This document shows, piece after piece, positions 1 through 7,604 of a stretch of DNA of 64,000 bases. The notes under the pieces were generated by a model. That model saw nothing but the letters and a program-made list of their open reading frames with translations, was not told where the DNA came from and did not search any database. The DNA is from Aequorivita todarodis (GTDB lineage Bacteria > Bacteroidota > Bacteroidia > Flavobacteriales > Flavobacteriaceae), in assembly GCF_028561335.1 (NCBI RefSeq), contig NZ_JAQQTG010000016.1, positions 67,704 through 131,703 on the forward strand. Reading direction: 5' to 3'. Positions within the stretch are counted from its first letter, which is position 1, and each line of letters begins with the position of its first letter. Position numbers and translations under genes: made by a program.

Positions 1-95
1 TTTGGAACCGATTGTTGGGCCCTTTGATGGACTGTTTCGCCTATCTTTGGATGAAGAAAAAATACATCAACTACGAGATTAAAAGCAAGGGATGA
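1..95 (+). CDS. C-terminal end of a membrane-associated protein, probably a family 2 glycosyltransferase (partial)
   Basis: Only the last 30 codons are inside the window, read in the frame that stops with TGA at 93-95. The tail is hydrophobic then basic (LLGPLMDCFAYLWMKKK). The stop overlaps the ATG of the next gene in an ATGA arrangement, so the two are translationally coupled. In flavobacteria the lipid-A-disaccharide synthase N-terminal-domain gene and the ArnT-like gene that follow commonly sit behind a dolichol-phosphate-mannose-synthase-like glycosyltransferase. That context is the only reason for the name; the catalytic domain is outside the window. Confidence 0.45.
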   Translation, partial: WNRLLGPLMDCFAYLWMKKKYINYEIKSKG

Positions 96-724
96 GCAAC
101 TGGATTGTGTACGGCATTGGCTTTTTGGCACAAATCCTTTTCAGCGGAAGGCTTGTCGTGCAATGGATCCTTTCCGAAAAAAGCAAACGCATCATTACTC
201 CCTCTGCTTTTTGGAAACTGAGCCTGCTCGCTTCTTTTTTGCTTTTTGTGTATGGGCATTTACGCGACGATTTCGCCATTATGCTCGGGCAAGCGCTTAC
301 GTATTATATCTACATCAGAAATTTACAGTTGCAGGGCGAATGGCAGAAATCGCCAAAATGGTTGCGAGTTTTCCTGTTTATTTTTCCAATTTTGATAGTT
401 GTTTACGCTTACAACAATGGCGAATACGACATCGAGAAGCTTTTCAATAATGAAGACATTCCGCTGTGGCTGTTACTTTTGGGGATAATTTCACAAATAC
501 TTTTTACCCTTCGTTTTGTTTATCAATGGATAGTTTCCGAAAAAACAAAAACCTCGCAATTGCCCGTGGGCTTTTGGCGGATGAGCGTTTTGGGAGCTTC
601 GCTGATTTTAACCTATGCCATTTTCAGAAAAGACCCCGTGCTTTTTGTGGGCCATATAGCAGGCCTGATTATTTATGTGAGAAATATTTTTATTTGGAAA
701 AAACAGGCACGTTATGAAATTTGA
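92..724 (+). CDS. Membrane protein with two lipid-A-disaccharide synthase N-terminal (LAB_N) domains
   Basis: This 210-residue membrane protein is built of two tandem copies of the LAB_N domain (PF07578). Both copies carry the same signature: Q-ILF-xRxxxQWxxSEK near residues 14-30 and 135-152, followed by FWxxSxLxxSxxLxxYxxxRxD and a G-I/L-xxYxRN end. The LpxB catalytic part is absent, so it is not a lipid A disaccharide synthase. Such stand-alone proteins are thought to be membrane partners in lipid or lipid-linked sugar metabolism; the precise role is unknown. It overlaps the gene before it (ATGA) and the gene after it by 11 nt, so all three are one operon with the ArnT-like transferase. 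Confidence 0.85.
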   Translation: MSNWIVYGIGFLAQILFSGRLVVQWILSEKSKRIITPSAFWKLSLLASFLLFVYGHLRDDFAIMLGQALTYYIYIRNLQLQGEWQKSPKWLRVFLFIFPILIVVYAYNNGEYDIEKLFNNEDIPLWLLLLGIISQILFTLRFVYQWIVSEKTKTSQLPVGFWRMSVLGASLILTYAIFRKDPVLFVGHIAGLIIYVRNIFIWKKQARYEI

Positions 725-2339
725 AAGGAACTATCTACTACTTCTTTTGCTCACCTGCGCCGCTATTTTCTTCGTGAATTTAAATTCGCTGCCGGTAAAT
801 ATTATGGAAGCGCGAAACTTCATCACTGCCCGCGAAATGCTGAATGACGGCCATTGGCTACTCACAACCATCAACGGCGAACCGCGTTACCAAAAACCCC
901 CGCTTCCCACTTGGCTTACTGCTTTCTCCGCGGCGATTTTCGGAATAAAATCGGTTTGGGCTTTGCGGCTGCCAGCGGCGATTATGACGCTTTTTCTCGT
1001 GCTGTTTTCGTATAAACTCGCCAAAAAACTTACTTCGGAAAAGTTATATGCTTTTATAAGTTCGCTGATAATGGCGACCTCCTTTTACATCGTTGCCTCC
1101 GCCCGCGATGGGCAGTGGGATATTTACACCCACGGGTTTATGGCGATCTGTATTTATCTGCTTTACTTATTTTTCACAAAAGAAACCCACAAATACCGAA
1201 ACGCACTTTTAGCGGGACTCTTTTTTGGCTGTTCGTTTTTGAGCAAAGGCCCAGTATCGCTCTACGCCCTGCTCCTGCCCTTTTTGATTGCCTTCGGAAT
1301 TGTTTACAAATACAGAAATTTTAAAACGCGTTGGTTGCCACTCCTTGCCTTTTTTTCCGTGGCTTTTGTGGTTTCGTCTTGGTGGCATTGGTACACGCTG
1401 ACCTTTGATCCGGCCGCGGCAGAAATTACCAAAAAGGAAACCACCAACTGGATAAGCTACGAAACAAAACCGTTTTACTATTACTGGAGCTTTTTTACAC
1501 AGAGCGGCGTTTGGACCATTCCCGCATTTATAGCCCTGCTCTACCCCTATTTAAAAAATCGTGTTTTCAATAAAAAGGCATATCTGTTTACCTTTCTTTG
1601 GACGATGCTTTCGGTGATTTTACTTTCCCTGATTCCCGAAAAAAAATCGCGCTATCTATTGCCAGTCTTAATTCCGATGGCGCTGAACACAGGGTTTTAT
1701 ATTGAATATCTTTTCCGAAGATTTAAAGAGTTGAAAGATAATCGCGAAACGATTCCAGTCTATTTCAACTTCGGTTTAATTGCCTTTATAGGAATTGCCT
1801 TTCCCGTTGGCGGCTATATTTTTCTGAAGGACGGAATTGCGGGAAACTGGGTTTGGTTCGTGCTGCTTTCCCTCGCTTTGTTTTCCATCGGAATTTTTAT
1901 GTTCCGAAACCTTTTCCGAAGAAAAATTGCAACCGTTTTTTATTTAACCATTGCTTTTATTGTTGCCGTAATTTGGTTCGGCCTACCGCTGAGCAAGGCC
2001 ATAACCATAAACCCAGATTACAAACCGTTTTCTGAATTGCACAATTTTGAAGAAAAAGAGAACATAAAAATCTACGAATTTTCAGGAATGACGCCCGAAC
2101 TTATTTGGGATTACGGCGAAAAGATGGAAATGCTAAATAAAGACGGTGAATTTATTACCCCTGCCGAAGACCGCTTCGGGGTTTTGGTTTCGGAAGAAAG
2201 TTTAGAGCATTTTAAGGAAGTTTACCCCAACTTCAAAAGAGAGCATATTGCCCGTTACGATATGAATCCGAAGGGACCGGACAGCCGCACGCATAAAACG
2301 AGACTATATCGGGAATTGTTTATTGTTTCCAAGAAGTGA
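714..2339 (+). CDS. ArnT-like family 39 glycosyltransferase, integral membrane
   Basis: A 541-residue polytopic membrane protein of the ArnT/PMT superfamily (GT-C fold). Family hallmarks are the early periplasmic loop with an acidic residue after the first helix (NIMEARNF, residues about 29-36), then YQKPPLPTWL, and an ExPxxxYLLP-like segment (PEKKSRYLLPVLIP) further on. Roughly 11-12 hydrophobic segments are followed by a soluble C-terminal tail. Members move a sugar or aminosugar from an undecaprenyl or dolichyl phosphate carrier to a lipid or protein on the outer face of the inner membrane. The acceptor here is unknown. It overlaps the LAB_N gene by 11 nt, and the operon ends at the strong hairpin just after it. 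Confidence 0.88.
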   Translation: MKFERNYLLLLLLTCAAIFFVNLNSLPVNIMEARNFITAREMLNDGHWLLTTINGEPRYQKPPLPTWLTAFSAAIFGIKSVWALRLPAAIMTLFLVLFSYKLAKKLTSEKLYAFISSLIMATSFYIVASARDGQWDIYTHGFMAICIYLLYLFFTKETHKYRNALLAGLFFGCSFLSKGPVSLYALLLPFLIAFGIVYKYRNFKTRWLPLLAFFSVAFVVSSWWHWYTLTFDPAAAEITKKETTNWISYETKPFYYYWSFFTQSGVWTIPAFIALLYPYLKNRVFNKKAYLFTFLWTMLSVILLSLIPEKKSRYLLPVLIPMALNTGFYIEYLFRRFKELKDNRETIPVYFNFGLIAFIGIAFPVGGYIFLKDGIAGNWVWFVLLSLALFSIGIFMFRNLFRRKIATVFYLTIAFIVAVIWFGLPLSKAITINPDYKPFSELHNFEEKENIKIYEFSGMTPELIWDYGEKMEMLNKDGEFITPAEDRFGVLVSEESLEHFKEVYPNFKREHIARYDMNPKGPDSRTHKTRLYRELFIVSKK

Positions 2340-2346
2340 TGCTATC

Positions 2347-2379
2347 AAACCTAACAGGTTTTGAAAACCTGTTAGGTTT
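2347..2379. terminator. Perfect-palindrome bidirectional terminator
   Basis: A perfect inverted repeat has arms of 16 bp (2347-2362 and 2364-2379) around a single central base, with core CCTAACAGG/CCTGTTAGG. On the plus strand it is followed by six T and on the minus strand it is preceded by A-rich sequence, so it can stop transcription both from the ArnT-like gene and from the convergent PAP2 gene. The last codon of the PAP2 gene lies inside the right arm. Confidence 0.8.
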
Positions 2380-2947
2380 TTTGTGTTTTAAACTTCCGCT
2401 GCCCCCACTTCTGTATAAGATAAAACAACCAACCCGTCAACCCACCAAAGGCCATTCCCGAAATTACATCCAATGGATAATGAACGCCCAAATAAATACG
2501 GCTATAACCTGTAATTACTGCCCAAAGCAACAAAAGGAATGGTAAATATTTGTACCATTTTTGTAGGCTCAATCCAAGAAAAACGGCCGCTGCCATCGAA
2601 CTAGCCGCATGTGCCGAAAAATAGCCATACCTTCCGCAACCGTCGGCCACGAATCGCATTACTGCTTTTAATTCTTCCACTTGGCAAGGGCGCGGACGTT
2701 TCACGCCGTATTTAAATAGGTTGGCAATTTGGTCGGTGGCGGTAATCATTAAGGCTACGCAAACTACTATCACCAAGGTTCCCTTCCATCCATAATTTTT
2801 AAAAATCAAATAAAGCAGCAAGGCATAAATGGGGATTGACGACCATTTTTCGGTAACAAACCGCCAAAAGCCGTCCCAGGAGGTATTTCCCAGATTGTTT
2901 AGGAAGAGGAAGAGTTCGGTGTCGTAGTTTAGGAGTTGGTCGAGCAT
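2372..2947 (-). CDS. PAP2-family phosphatase, membrane
   Basis: A 191-residue type 2 phosphatidic acid phosphatase-like enzyme with about five membrane helices. The three family motifs are visible: KYGVKRPRP (KxxxxxxRP), then YGYFSAHAASS (the PSGH-type motif, here with S-A-H) and SRIYLGVHYPLDV (SRxxxxxHxxxD). The catalytic histidines and arginine are all present. Such enzymes remove phosphate from lipid phosphates such as undecaprenyl pyrophosphate or phosphatidylglycerophosphate on the periplasmic side. The start ATG overlaps the stop of the PIN-domain gene upstream (TAATG), which suggests co-transcription with it. Confidence 0.9.
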   Translation of the reverse strand: MLDQLLNYDTELFLFLNNLGNTSWDGFWRFVTEKWSSIPIYALLLYLIFKNYGWKGTLVIVVCVALMITATDQIANLFKYGVKRPRPCQVEELKAVMRFVADGCGRYGYFSAHAASSMAAAVFLGLSLQKWYKYLPFLLLLWAVITGYSRIYLGVHYPLDVISGMAFGGLTGWLFYLIQKWGQRKFKTQKT

Positions 2948-3405
2948 TATTTTGACTTACTAGATTCAATAATATTTTGAAGAAGAGCATCTGAAACTCT
3001 AAATCCATTCGATTTCAATTGGAGAAGCGTATTCTCCAAATTGTTTAAAGAACCATTTTTAAAGGCGAGAATTAGAATTCCCAAAGTTCCAATAATCTCT
3101 AAATTATACGTTTGAGCAATTTTTCTAGCTTTTATTTCATCAATAATTACAATCGATGGTTGCTGTTCAAGAGCCAAGACAATACTGCTTGCTTCCCCTT
3201 TTCCAAGTTTACCCTCAAGCTTCGATTGCAATTCTTTATTCTCTGCATGATTTTCAATAAACCAATTGGGCAAAGGTTTTCCCCACTCAAGTTTTACTTC
3301 TGGAGTGATAGTAATTTTATCATATAATAGTTTGAGTAAATGGAGTAATCCAAGCTTATTTAAAGAGATTAGACAACTGGTATCGGAAATGACGGTTTTA
3401 TCCAT
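2947..3405 (-). CDS. PIN-like DUF3368 protein, putative toxin nuclease
   Basis: A 152-residue protein with the DUF3368 arrangement of the PIN fold: an N-terminal acidic strand with ISDTSCLI (residues 6-13), an E in the helix before GKGEASSIVLALE (about residues 87-100), and IIDEIKARKIA with a further acidic pair. These acidic residues would bind the metal for ribonuclease activity. It sits directly after, and overlaps by 8 nt, a small UPF0175 gene. That is the usual antitoxin-then-toxin order of a type II module. Target RNA is not predictable. Its stop overlaps the PAP2 start. Confidence 0.8.
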   Translation of the reverse strand: MDKTVISDTSCLISLNKLGLLHLLKLLYDKITITPEVKLEWGKPLPNWFIENHAENKELQSKLEGKLGKGEASSIVLALEQQPSIVIIDEIKARKIAQTYNLEIIGTLGILILAFKNGSLNNLENTLLQLKSNGFRVSDALLQNIIESSKSK

Positions 3406-3616
3406 TCATTAATTTTTCTAAATCTTCCCATGTTTCACCGAAAATGGAAACTCCATATTTACCAACATTCTCTAAGAATTCTCTTCTTGAAATCCCTATC
3501 ATTTTGGCAGCTTGTCCAGAGGAAAGAACTTGCTTTTCAAAAAGGAATGCTGCTATTTCCATTTTAAATTTTTTCTCATCAACAGACTCGGGTATGTTTA
3601 TTTCTATCTTTTTCAT
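3398..3616 (-). CDS. UPF0175 family antitoxin
   Basis: A 72-residue UPF0175 protein with an N-terminal beta strand (IEINIP) and a helix-turn-helix-like stretch LSSGQAAKMIGISRREFLENV, followed by the short C-terminal segment that usually contacts the toxin. UPF0175 proteins are routinely found directly before DUF3368 PIN proteins and are taken as their DNA-binding antitoxins. The reading frame overlaps the toxin gene by 8 nt. A dispersed repeat, also found before the patatin gene at 17548, starts immediately upstream of the ATG and must contain its promoter. Confidence 0.8.
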   Translation of the reverse strand: MKKIEINIPESVDEKKFKMEIAAFLFEKQVLSSGQAAKMIGISRREFLENVGKYGVSIFGETWEDLEKLMNG

Positions 3617-3765
3617 CTGTAGTAACTATTTAATAAGCGGATACTTCGACTTCGCTCAGTAAAAGCGATGGAATACCCATCCAGACAACATAGGGATATC
3701 TTCGGCGAGTTTACATCCACTGCGGCCGAGGGCATTTCATAACGTAAAGATAACAAATATTTTGT
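3617..3765 (-). repeat. Dispersed leader repeat, copy 1
   Basis: About 140 bp aligns with 17549-17695. Shared blocks in order are CATCTGTA (ending at the start codon), TATTTAA, GGATACTTCGACTTCGC, AAGCGATGG, CCCATCC, ATCTTCG, GTTTACAT and GGGCATTTCATAA followed by GTAAA. Both copies abut the start codon of a minus-strand gene, so the element forms the 5' leader and probably the promoter of each. No long ORF is present. Confidence 0.6.
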
Positions 3766-3833
3766 GGCTAAGTTTCGCACCACGAATTCAGGAAAGATTA
3801 TAAATCAGTATTAGTGAATTTGTGGCAAAAAGA

Positions 3834-4064
3834 TCAATCCTCATCATACCTCGCAATCTCCCGATCGTAAAAATCGTTTGCACCCTGTATTAAATTTTCA
3901 GCCTCCGTTTCCAGTTCCTTTTGGTCCTGGGCATCGAAATCCTCAAGCCATTCCACCTCATCGTTTTCCAGATTTATGATGAAACGCGGAAATTCAGTAT
4001 GTATCACAAAGATTGCCGTGGGGTAATCGCTATTGTCGCCGAGAAGGTATTTTGGGAAATCCAT
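3834..4064 (-). CDS. Small acidic hypothetical protein
   Basis: A 76-residue protein rich in D and E with an N-terminal PKYLLGDNSDYP and a stretch that looks like beta strands (IFVIHTEFPRFIINLEND) before an acidic helix. I do not recognise a named family, but the composition and third-base pattern look like a real cytoplasmic gene. It starts at ATG 4064 after a run of A, with no clear Shine-Dalgarno site. It stands alone between the toxin-antitoxin leader repeat and the IS scar. Confidence 0.6.
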   Translation of the reverse strand: MDFPKYLLGDNSDYPTAIFVIHTEFPRFIINLENDEVEWLEDFDAQDQKELETEAENLIQGANDFYDREIARYDED

Positions 4065-4132
4065 TTTTTTTTGTGGGGTTAAGGGTTATTTGTTAAGCGT
4101 TAAGTGTGGGATCAGTTATTGGGTTATTGCTG

Positions 4133-4152
4133 AGACACACGGCCGTGTGTCT
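4133..4152. repeat. 20-bp perfect palindrome related to the 8773-8855 array
   Basis: A perfect 20-bp palindrome with core CACACGGCCGTGTG. It matches the 22-bp palindrome at 8773-8794 except for one transition in each arm (CACAC versus CGCAC). It lies in a non-coding stretch next to loosely heptameric GGTTAA/GGTTAT sequence at 4078-4110. Confidence 0.65.
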
Positions 4153-4218
4153 GTACTTTTCCAATTTCATTTGCGCTATTTTTTCTTTTTCTTTCGATTT
4201 TGGTTATTTATTTGAAAT

Positions 4219-4653
4219 TTAAGTATTTCGCGTCCAGCATCCCTCACCCAGCACCCAGCACCCAGCACCCAAACGTATCAATTTCTTCGAAAGATAATTA
4301 AATCTGATGAATAACATAATGCCGCTTGCCGAAAGCCCTGCCAGCAACCCGATCCAAATGCCCATACTTTCCAAGGAAGTTTCCATACTCAGGTAATATA
4401 AAGTTGGGAACCCAATAATCCAATAAGCAATAAAGGTGATGACCGTTGGGATCTTTACATCCCGCATTCCGCGAAGGGCGCCAAGTGCCACCACTTGTAA
4501 GGCATCGGTAAACTGAAAGAAGGCTGCAATAATCAACAATTGGGCGGCTATGGTTACCACTTCCACATTATCGGCAAAGCCGGCTACGCTGTCATTGTCA
4601 AGGAATATCTTGGGCAATGATTCATTAAAGAGCAAGTTCAGGGAAAAACTCAT
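4219..4653 (-). pseudogene. Truncated MATE transporter, C-terminal fragment
   Basis: Residues 8 to about 131 of this 144-codon frame match the last 124 residues of the intact MATE transporter at 18203-19582 with very few differences (for example D for Y after FLDN, and FPTLYY versus FPISYY). DNA identity is clearly above 90 percent by eye. The first 340 or so residues of a MATE protein are missing, so it cannot form a transporter. The fragment begins right after an IS3 orfA and its frame runs out through a heptamer array (LGAGCWVLGEGCW). It is the remnant of a duplicated gene cut by an IS-associated rearrangement. Confidence 0.85.
4231..4274. repeat. Heptamer array, unit CTGGGTG (minus strand)
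   Basis: Read on the minus strand, about five to six consecutive 7-bp units follow CTGGGTG, with variants such as AGGGATG and CTGGACG. The array lies inside the 3' end of the truncated MATE frame. A shorter related array (GGCGCTGGGTGACGGATGG) follows the intact MATE gene at 19568-19590. Confidence 0.75.
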
Positions 4654-5048
4654 TTTTTGTTTGTTTTCCCGGAACCAGTTGATTGTGGGGTGCCGAAGTT
4701 TTTTTTAATGTCGATGTCAAGCTCATCCTTGGCAATCTCAATCATCTTATCCAGATAGTCGATCTTGATCTGCTTACGACCAACGGCACTTTCCAGCTCT
4801 TTTACCCGAGCTTCGAGCTCCTTCATTTTTTTATTGCTGCTGTCTTTCATCTCTATAATTCTGAATCGTTTCTCGTTAAAGGTAGGGAATTTATAGATCC
4901 AACGATAAATGGATTGCTCCGATGCTCCGTGTAGCTTCTCTAATTGAAGGACACTGAACTTACCGCTTTCAAAATCTGCAACAATCCTTTTTTTAAATTC
5001 CTTTGAGTATTTACGCTGTTTGTGAATACTTCGTACATTTGCTTTCAT
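4650..5048 (-). mobile_element. IS3-family transposase OrfA (orphan)
   Basis: A 132-residue protein typical of IS3/IS150-group OrfA. A basic N-terminus with YSKEFKKRIVADFESG leads into helix-turn-helix LEKLHGASEQSIYRWI, followed by a leucine-zipper coiled coil from about residue 65 to 110 (KKMKELEARVKELE). In complete elements OrfB, with the DDE catalytic domain, follows by frameshift. Here the sequence downstream is the MATE fragment, so OrfB and the far end are lost. The left end probably lies near 5087-5099 (TGTACAATGTACA). It cannot transpose by itself. Confidence 0.85.
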
Positions 5049-5086
5049 AGTTTTCCACGTTTAAAGTGGTCAACCTATATCAGGGA

Positions 5087-5140
5087 TGTACAATGTACAC
5101 CAACACCCAGCACCCAGTATCCACCATCCATTACCCGTCC
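5087..5140. repeat. Probable IS boundary followed by heptamer units
   Basis: TGTACAATGTACA (5087-5099) is a short palindrome where the IS3-like sequence upstream of orfA stops. It is followed on the same side by units resembling TGCTGGG on the minus strand (CACCCAGCACCCAGTATCC). The same heptamer type is found on the other side of the scar at 4231-4274, so the IS remnant is bracketed by related heptamers. Confidence 0.5.
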
Positions 5141-5206
5141 TTTTTCATTTGTCTAAAAAAAATCATAAATCTTGCCCCTTTGGGGTTTGGGGGTTTATCA
5201 ATTCAA

Positions 5207-5214
5207 TATCTTTA
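5207..5214 (+). promoter_or_regulatory. -7 element of the ABC exporter operon
   Basis: TATCTTTA fits the Bacteroidetes -7 consensus TAnnTTTG with one change. A TTTG for the -33 element lies in the G-rich stretch about 18 nt upstream. The next gene starts 20 nt downstream. Confidence 0.55.
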
Positions 5215-5234
5215 CATACTTCTAAACAAAATTC

Positions 5235-6161
5235 ATGGAAAAACTTTTAGTGGTCAACAATGTTTCCAAAATCTATGGTAATTATAAAGCGCTTAACAAC
5301 GTTTCCATAGAAGTAGAAAAAGGGAGCATCTTCGGGCTATTGGGACCAAACGGTGCCGGAAAAACAACCTTGATCAGAATCGTAAACCAAATTACGATGC
5401 CAGACACTGGCTCGGTCATTTTGGATGGCGAACCGCTGCAACCAAATCATATTAAATACATTGGCTATTTACCTGAGGAACGCGGACTTTACAAAACGAT
5501 GAAAGTAGGGGAACAGGCTTTGTATTTGGCACAACTAAAAGGACTTTCAAAACAGGAAGCAAAAGAGCGGCTTAAATATTGGTTTGACCGTTTGCAAATT
5601 GGCGATTGGTGGGACAAAAAAATACAGGAACTTTCCAAAGGGATGGCACAGAAAATCCAGTTTGTGGTTACCGTGCTCCACAAACCGAAACTGCTGATTT
5701 TTGACGAGCCTTTTAGCGGTTTCGACCCCATAAACGCCAACCTCATAAAAGATGAAATTTTAAAACTTCGCGACGAGGGCGCAACCGTAATTTTTTCAAC
5801 ACACCGGATGGAATCTGTTGAGGAAATGTGCGACCATATTGCATTAATCCACAAATCCAATAAAATACTTGACGGGAAATTGATAGATATTAAACGGCAA
5901 TACCGAAGCAACATGTTTGAGATTGGCCTGATAACACCTAACCATGCGGCCGTTTCGGCTTCGCTGAAGGAAAAATTTGAAATTTTACCGGCAACTTTCA
6001 AAAGCATCAACGACGAGCTGCAATACAAAGTGAGAGTGCCGGATTCTGTTTCTACGAACGATTTTGTAAACTATCTCACCTCACAGGGACAATTGACCCA
6101 TTTTGTGGAAGTAATTCCTTCGGCCAGCGATATTTTTATTGAAACCATCCAAAAAAATTAA
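5235..6161 (+). CDS. ABC transporter ATP-binding protein (ABC-2 type, NatA-like)
   Basis: A 308-residue ATPase. Visible motifs are Walker A GPNGAGKT (about residues 37-44), the Q-loop, an LSKGM signature (about residue 133), Walker B KLLIFDEPF and the H-loop STHR. After the 220-residue ATPase core comes the roughly 80-residue C-terminal DUF4162-like domain common in ABC-2 exporters. It starts 6 nt before the permease gene, so the two form one exporter. Family members export drugs, sodium or lipids; the substrate cannot be told here. Confidence 0.93.
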   Translation: MEKLLVVNNVSKIYGNYKALNNVSIEVEKGSIFGLLGPNGAGKTTLIRIVNQITMPDTGSVILDGEPLQPNHIKYIGYLPEERGLYKTMKVGEQALYLAQLKGLSKQEAKERLKYWFDRLQIGDWWDKKIQELSKGMAQKIQFVVTVLHKPKLLIFDEPFSGFDPINANLIKDEILKLRDEGATVIFSTHRMESVEEMCDHIALIHKSNKILDGKLIDIKRQYRSNMFEIGLITPNHAAVSASLKEKFEILPATFKSINDELQYKVRVPDSVSTNDFVNYLTSQGQLTHFVEVIPSASDIFIETIQKN

Positions 6162-6167
6162 ATTATA

Positions 6168-7475
6168 ATGAACCATCTTCCGCTCATAATAAAAAGGGAA
6201 TACCTTACCAAAGTCCGCAACAAATCGTTCATAATCATGACGTTTTTGAGCCCGTTTATTTTTGTGGGTATTTTTGCCTTGGTCGCCTATTTGTCCAATT
6301 TGAACAGCGACACAGTTCGTAAAATATCGGTTTTGGACGAAAGCGGATTGTTTATGGAAGAATTCCAAAGTTCGCCGCATACCCAATATAAAATACTGCA
6401 TAATGTTTCCTTGGAAGCCGCAAAGAAGGAAGCCGAAGCGGAAGAAATTTATGGCCTGCTCTACATTCCGAAAACTGAAAATTTGGAAGACCTTTCCAAA
6501 AAAATCACTTTTTATTCTGAAGATTCGCCTTCGCTATCAATGATGAGCAACATCAACGATATGTTGGAAACCAAGGTAAACACACTAAAGCTGAAAGAAG
6601 CAGGAATTGATTCCGAAACCATAAAAAGTCTCCACATAAACATTAATGCCAACCAGGAAACTTTTAAGGGGAAGGAAACGTCCAAACTGGGTTCCGGTTT
6701 AAAATTGGCTTTTGGGGGCGCCGCAGGTTACCTGCTCTTTATGTTCATCATTATTTATGGCAATATGATTATGCGCAGTGTAATTGAAGAAAAAACCAGC
6801 CGGGTCATTGAAGTTATTATTTCATCCGTAAAACCGCGTGTTTTGCTTTTGGGAAAAATATTCGGTACCACCTTGGCAGGAATTACACAGTTTTTGGTCT
6901 GGGTGGTCCTAATCTTGGTTTTGATGACAGCCGTAACCTCGATTTTTGGAATTGACCCCGCCGCAGCCTCACCTTCACAACAAGTTATTGAAAATAGCGT
7001 AGATGGCGGAACGCAACAGGTGCTGCACGATATAATGCTGGAAATAAATAATCTGCCAATCGCAAACTTAATTGTGATGTTTATCCTTTTCTTTGTGGGC
7101 GGTTATTTGCTGTACGCCTCACTTTACGCCTCCGTTGGCGCGGCCGTTGATAGCGAGACAGACACCCAACAATTTATGATGCCTATTTTAATGCCGCTAA
7201 TTTTGGCGGTTTATGTAGGTTTTTTCACGGTAATTGACAATCCGCACGGCACTGTTTCACAAGTGTTTTCATACATTCCTTTTACCTCGCCGGTAGTAAT
7301 GTTAATGCGCATTCCGTTTGGCGTTCCTATTTGGCAACAGATTCTTTCGGTAGTGCTTCTTTTTGGTACTTTTATCGGAATGGTATGGTTTGCTGCCAAA
7401 ATATATCGCGTTGGGATTTTGATGTACGGAAAAAAACCAACTTATAAAGAGATTTTTAAATGGCTTAAATATTAA
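6168..7475 (+). CDS. ABC-2 type permease (NatB-like)
   Basis: A 435-residue permease with one N-terminal helix (SFIIMTFLSPFIFVGIFALV), a periplasmic domain of about 140 residues, then five or six helices. It contains the conserved EEKTSRVIEVIISSVKP segment (about residue 206) found in ABC-2 permeases of the NatB/YhaP group. It partners the ATP-binding protein directly upstream. Transcription probably ends in the 130-nt gap that follows. Confidence 0.92.
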   Translation: MNHLPLIIKREYLTKVRNKSFIIMTFLSPFIFVGIFALVAYLSNLNSDTVRKISVLDESGLFMEEFQSSPHTQYKILHNVSLEAAKKEAEAEEIYGLLYIPKTENLEDLSKKITFYSEDSPSLSMMSNINDMLETKVNTLKLKEAGIDSETIKSLHININANQETFKGKETSKLGSGLKLAFGGAAGYLLFMFIIIYGNMIMRSVIEEKTSRVIEVIISSVKPRVLLLGKIFGTTLAGITQFLVWVVLILVLMTAVTSIFGIDPAAASPSQQVIENSVDGGTQQVLHDIMLEINNLPIANLIVMFILFFVGGYLLYASLYASVGAAVDSETDTQQFMMPILMPLILAVYVGFFTVIDNPHGTVSQVFSYIPFTSPVVMLMRIPFGVPIWQQILSVVLLFGTFIGMVWFAAKIYRVGILMYGKKPTYKEIFKWLKY

Positions 7476-7504
7476 AAAGTGGCTTAAGACAGTGTATTTA
7501 GAGC

Positions 7505-7561
7505 GTAGGACTAAAAAATATAGAGATAATATGTAATTTCTAAAAATATCATTAGTCCTAC
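7505..7561. repeat. Inverted repeat, 10-bp arms
   Basis: GTAGGACTAA (7505-7514) and TTAGTCCTAC (7552-7561) are perfect inverse complements 37 nt apart, between the exporter operon and the response regulator. The right arm runs into CCTCCTACGTCC, which has the 7-bp periodicity seen elsewhere. The role is unknown; the long loop makes it a weak terminator. Confidence 0.5.
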
Positions 7562-7604
7562 CTCCTACGTCCTTTAATCTTATGTCCAATTAAAAAACAA
7601 TCAA

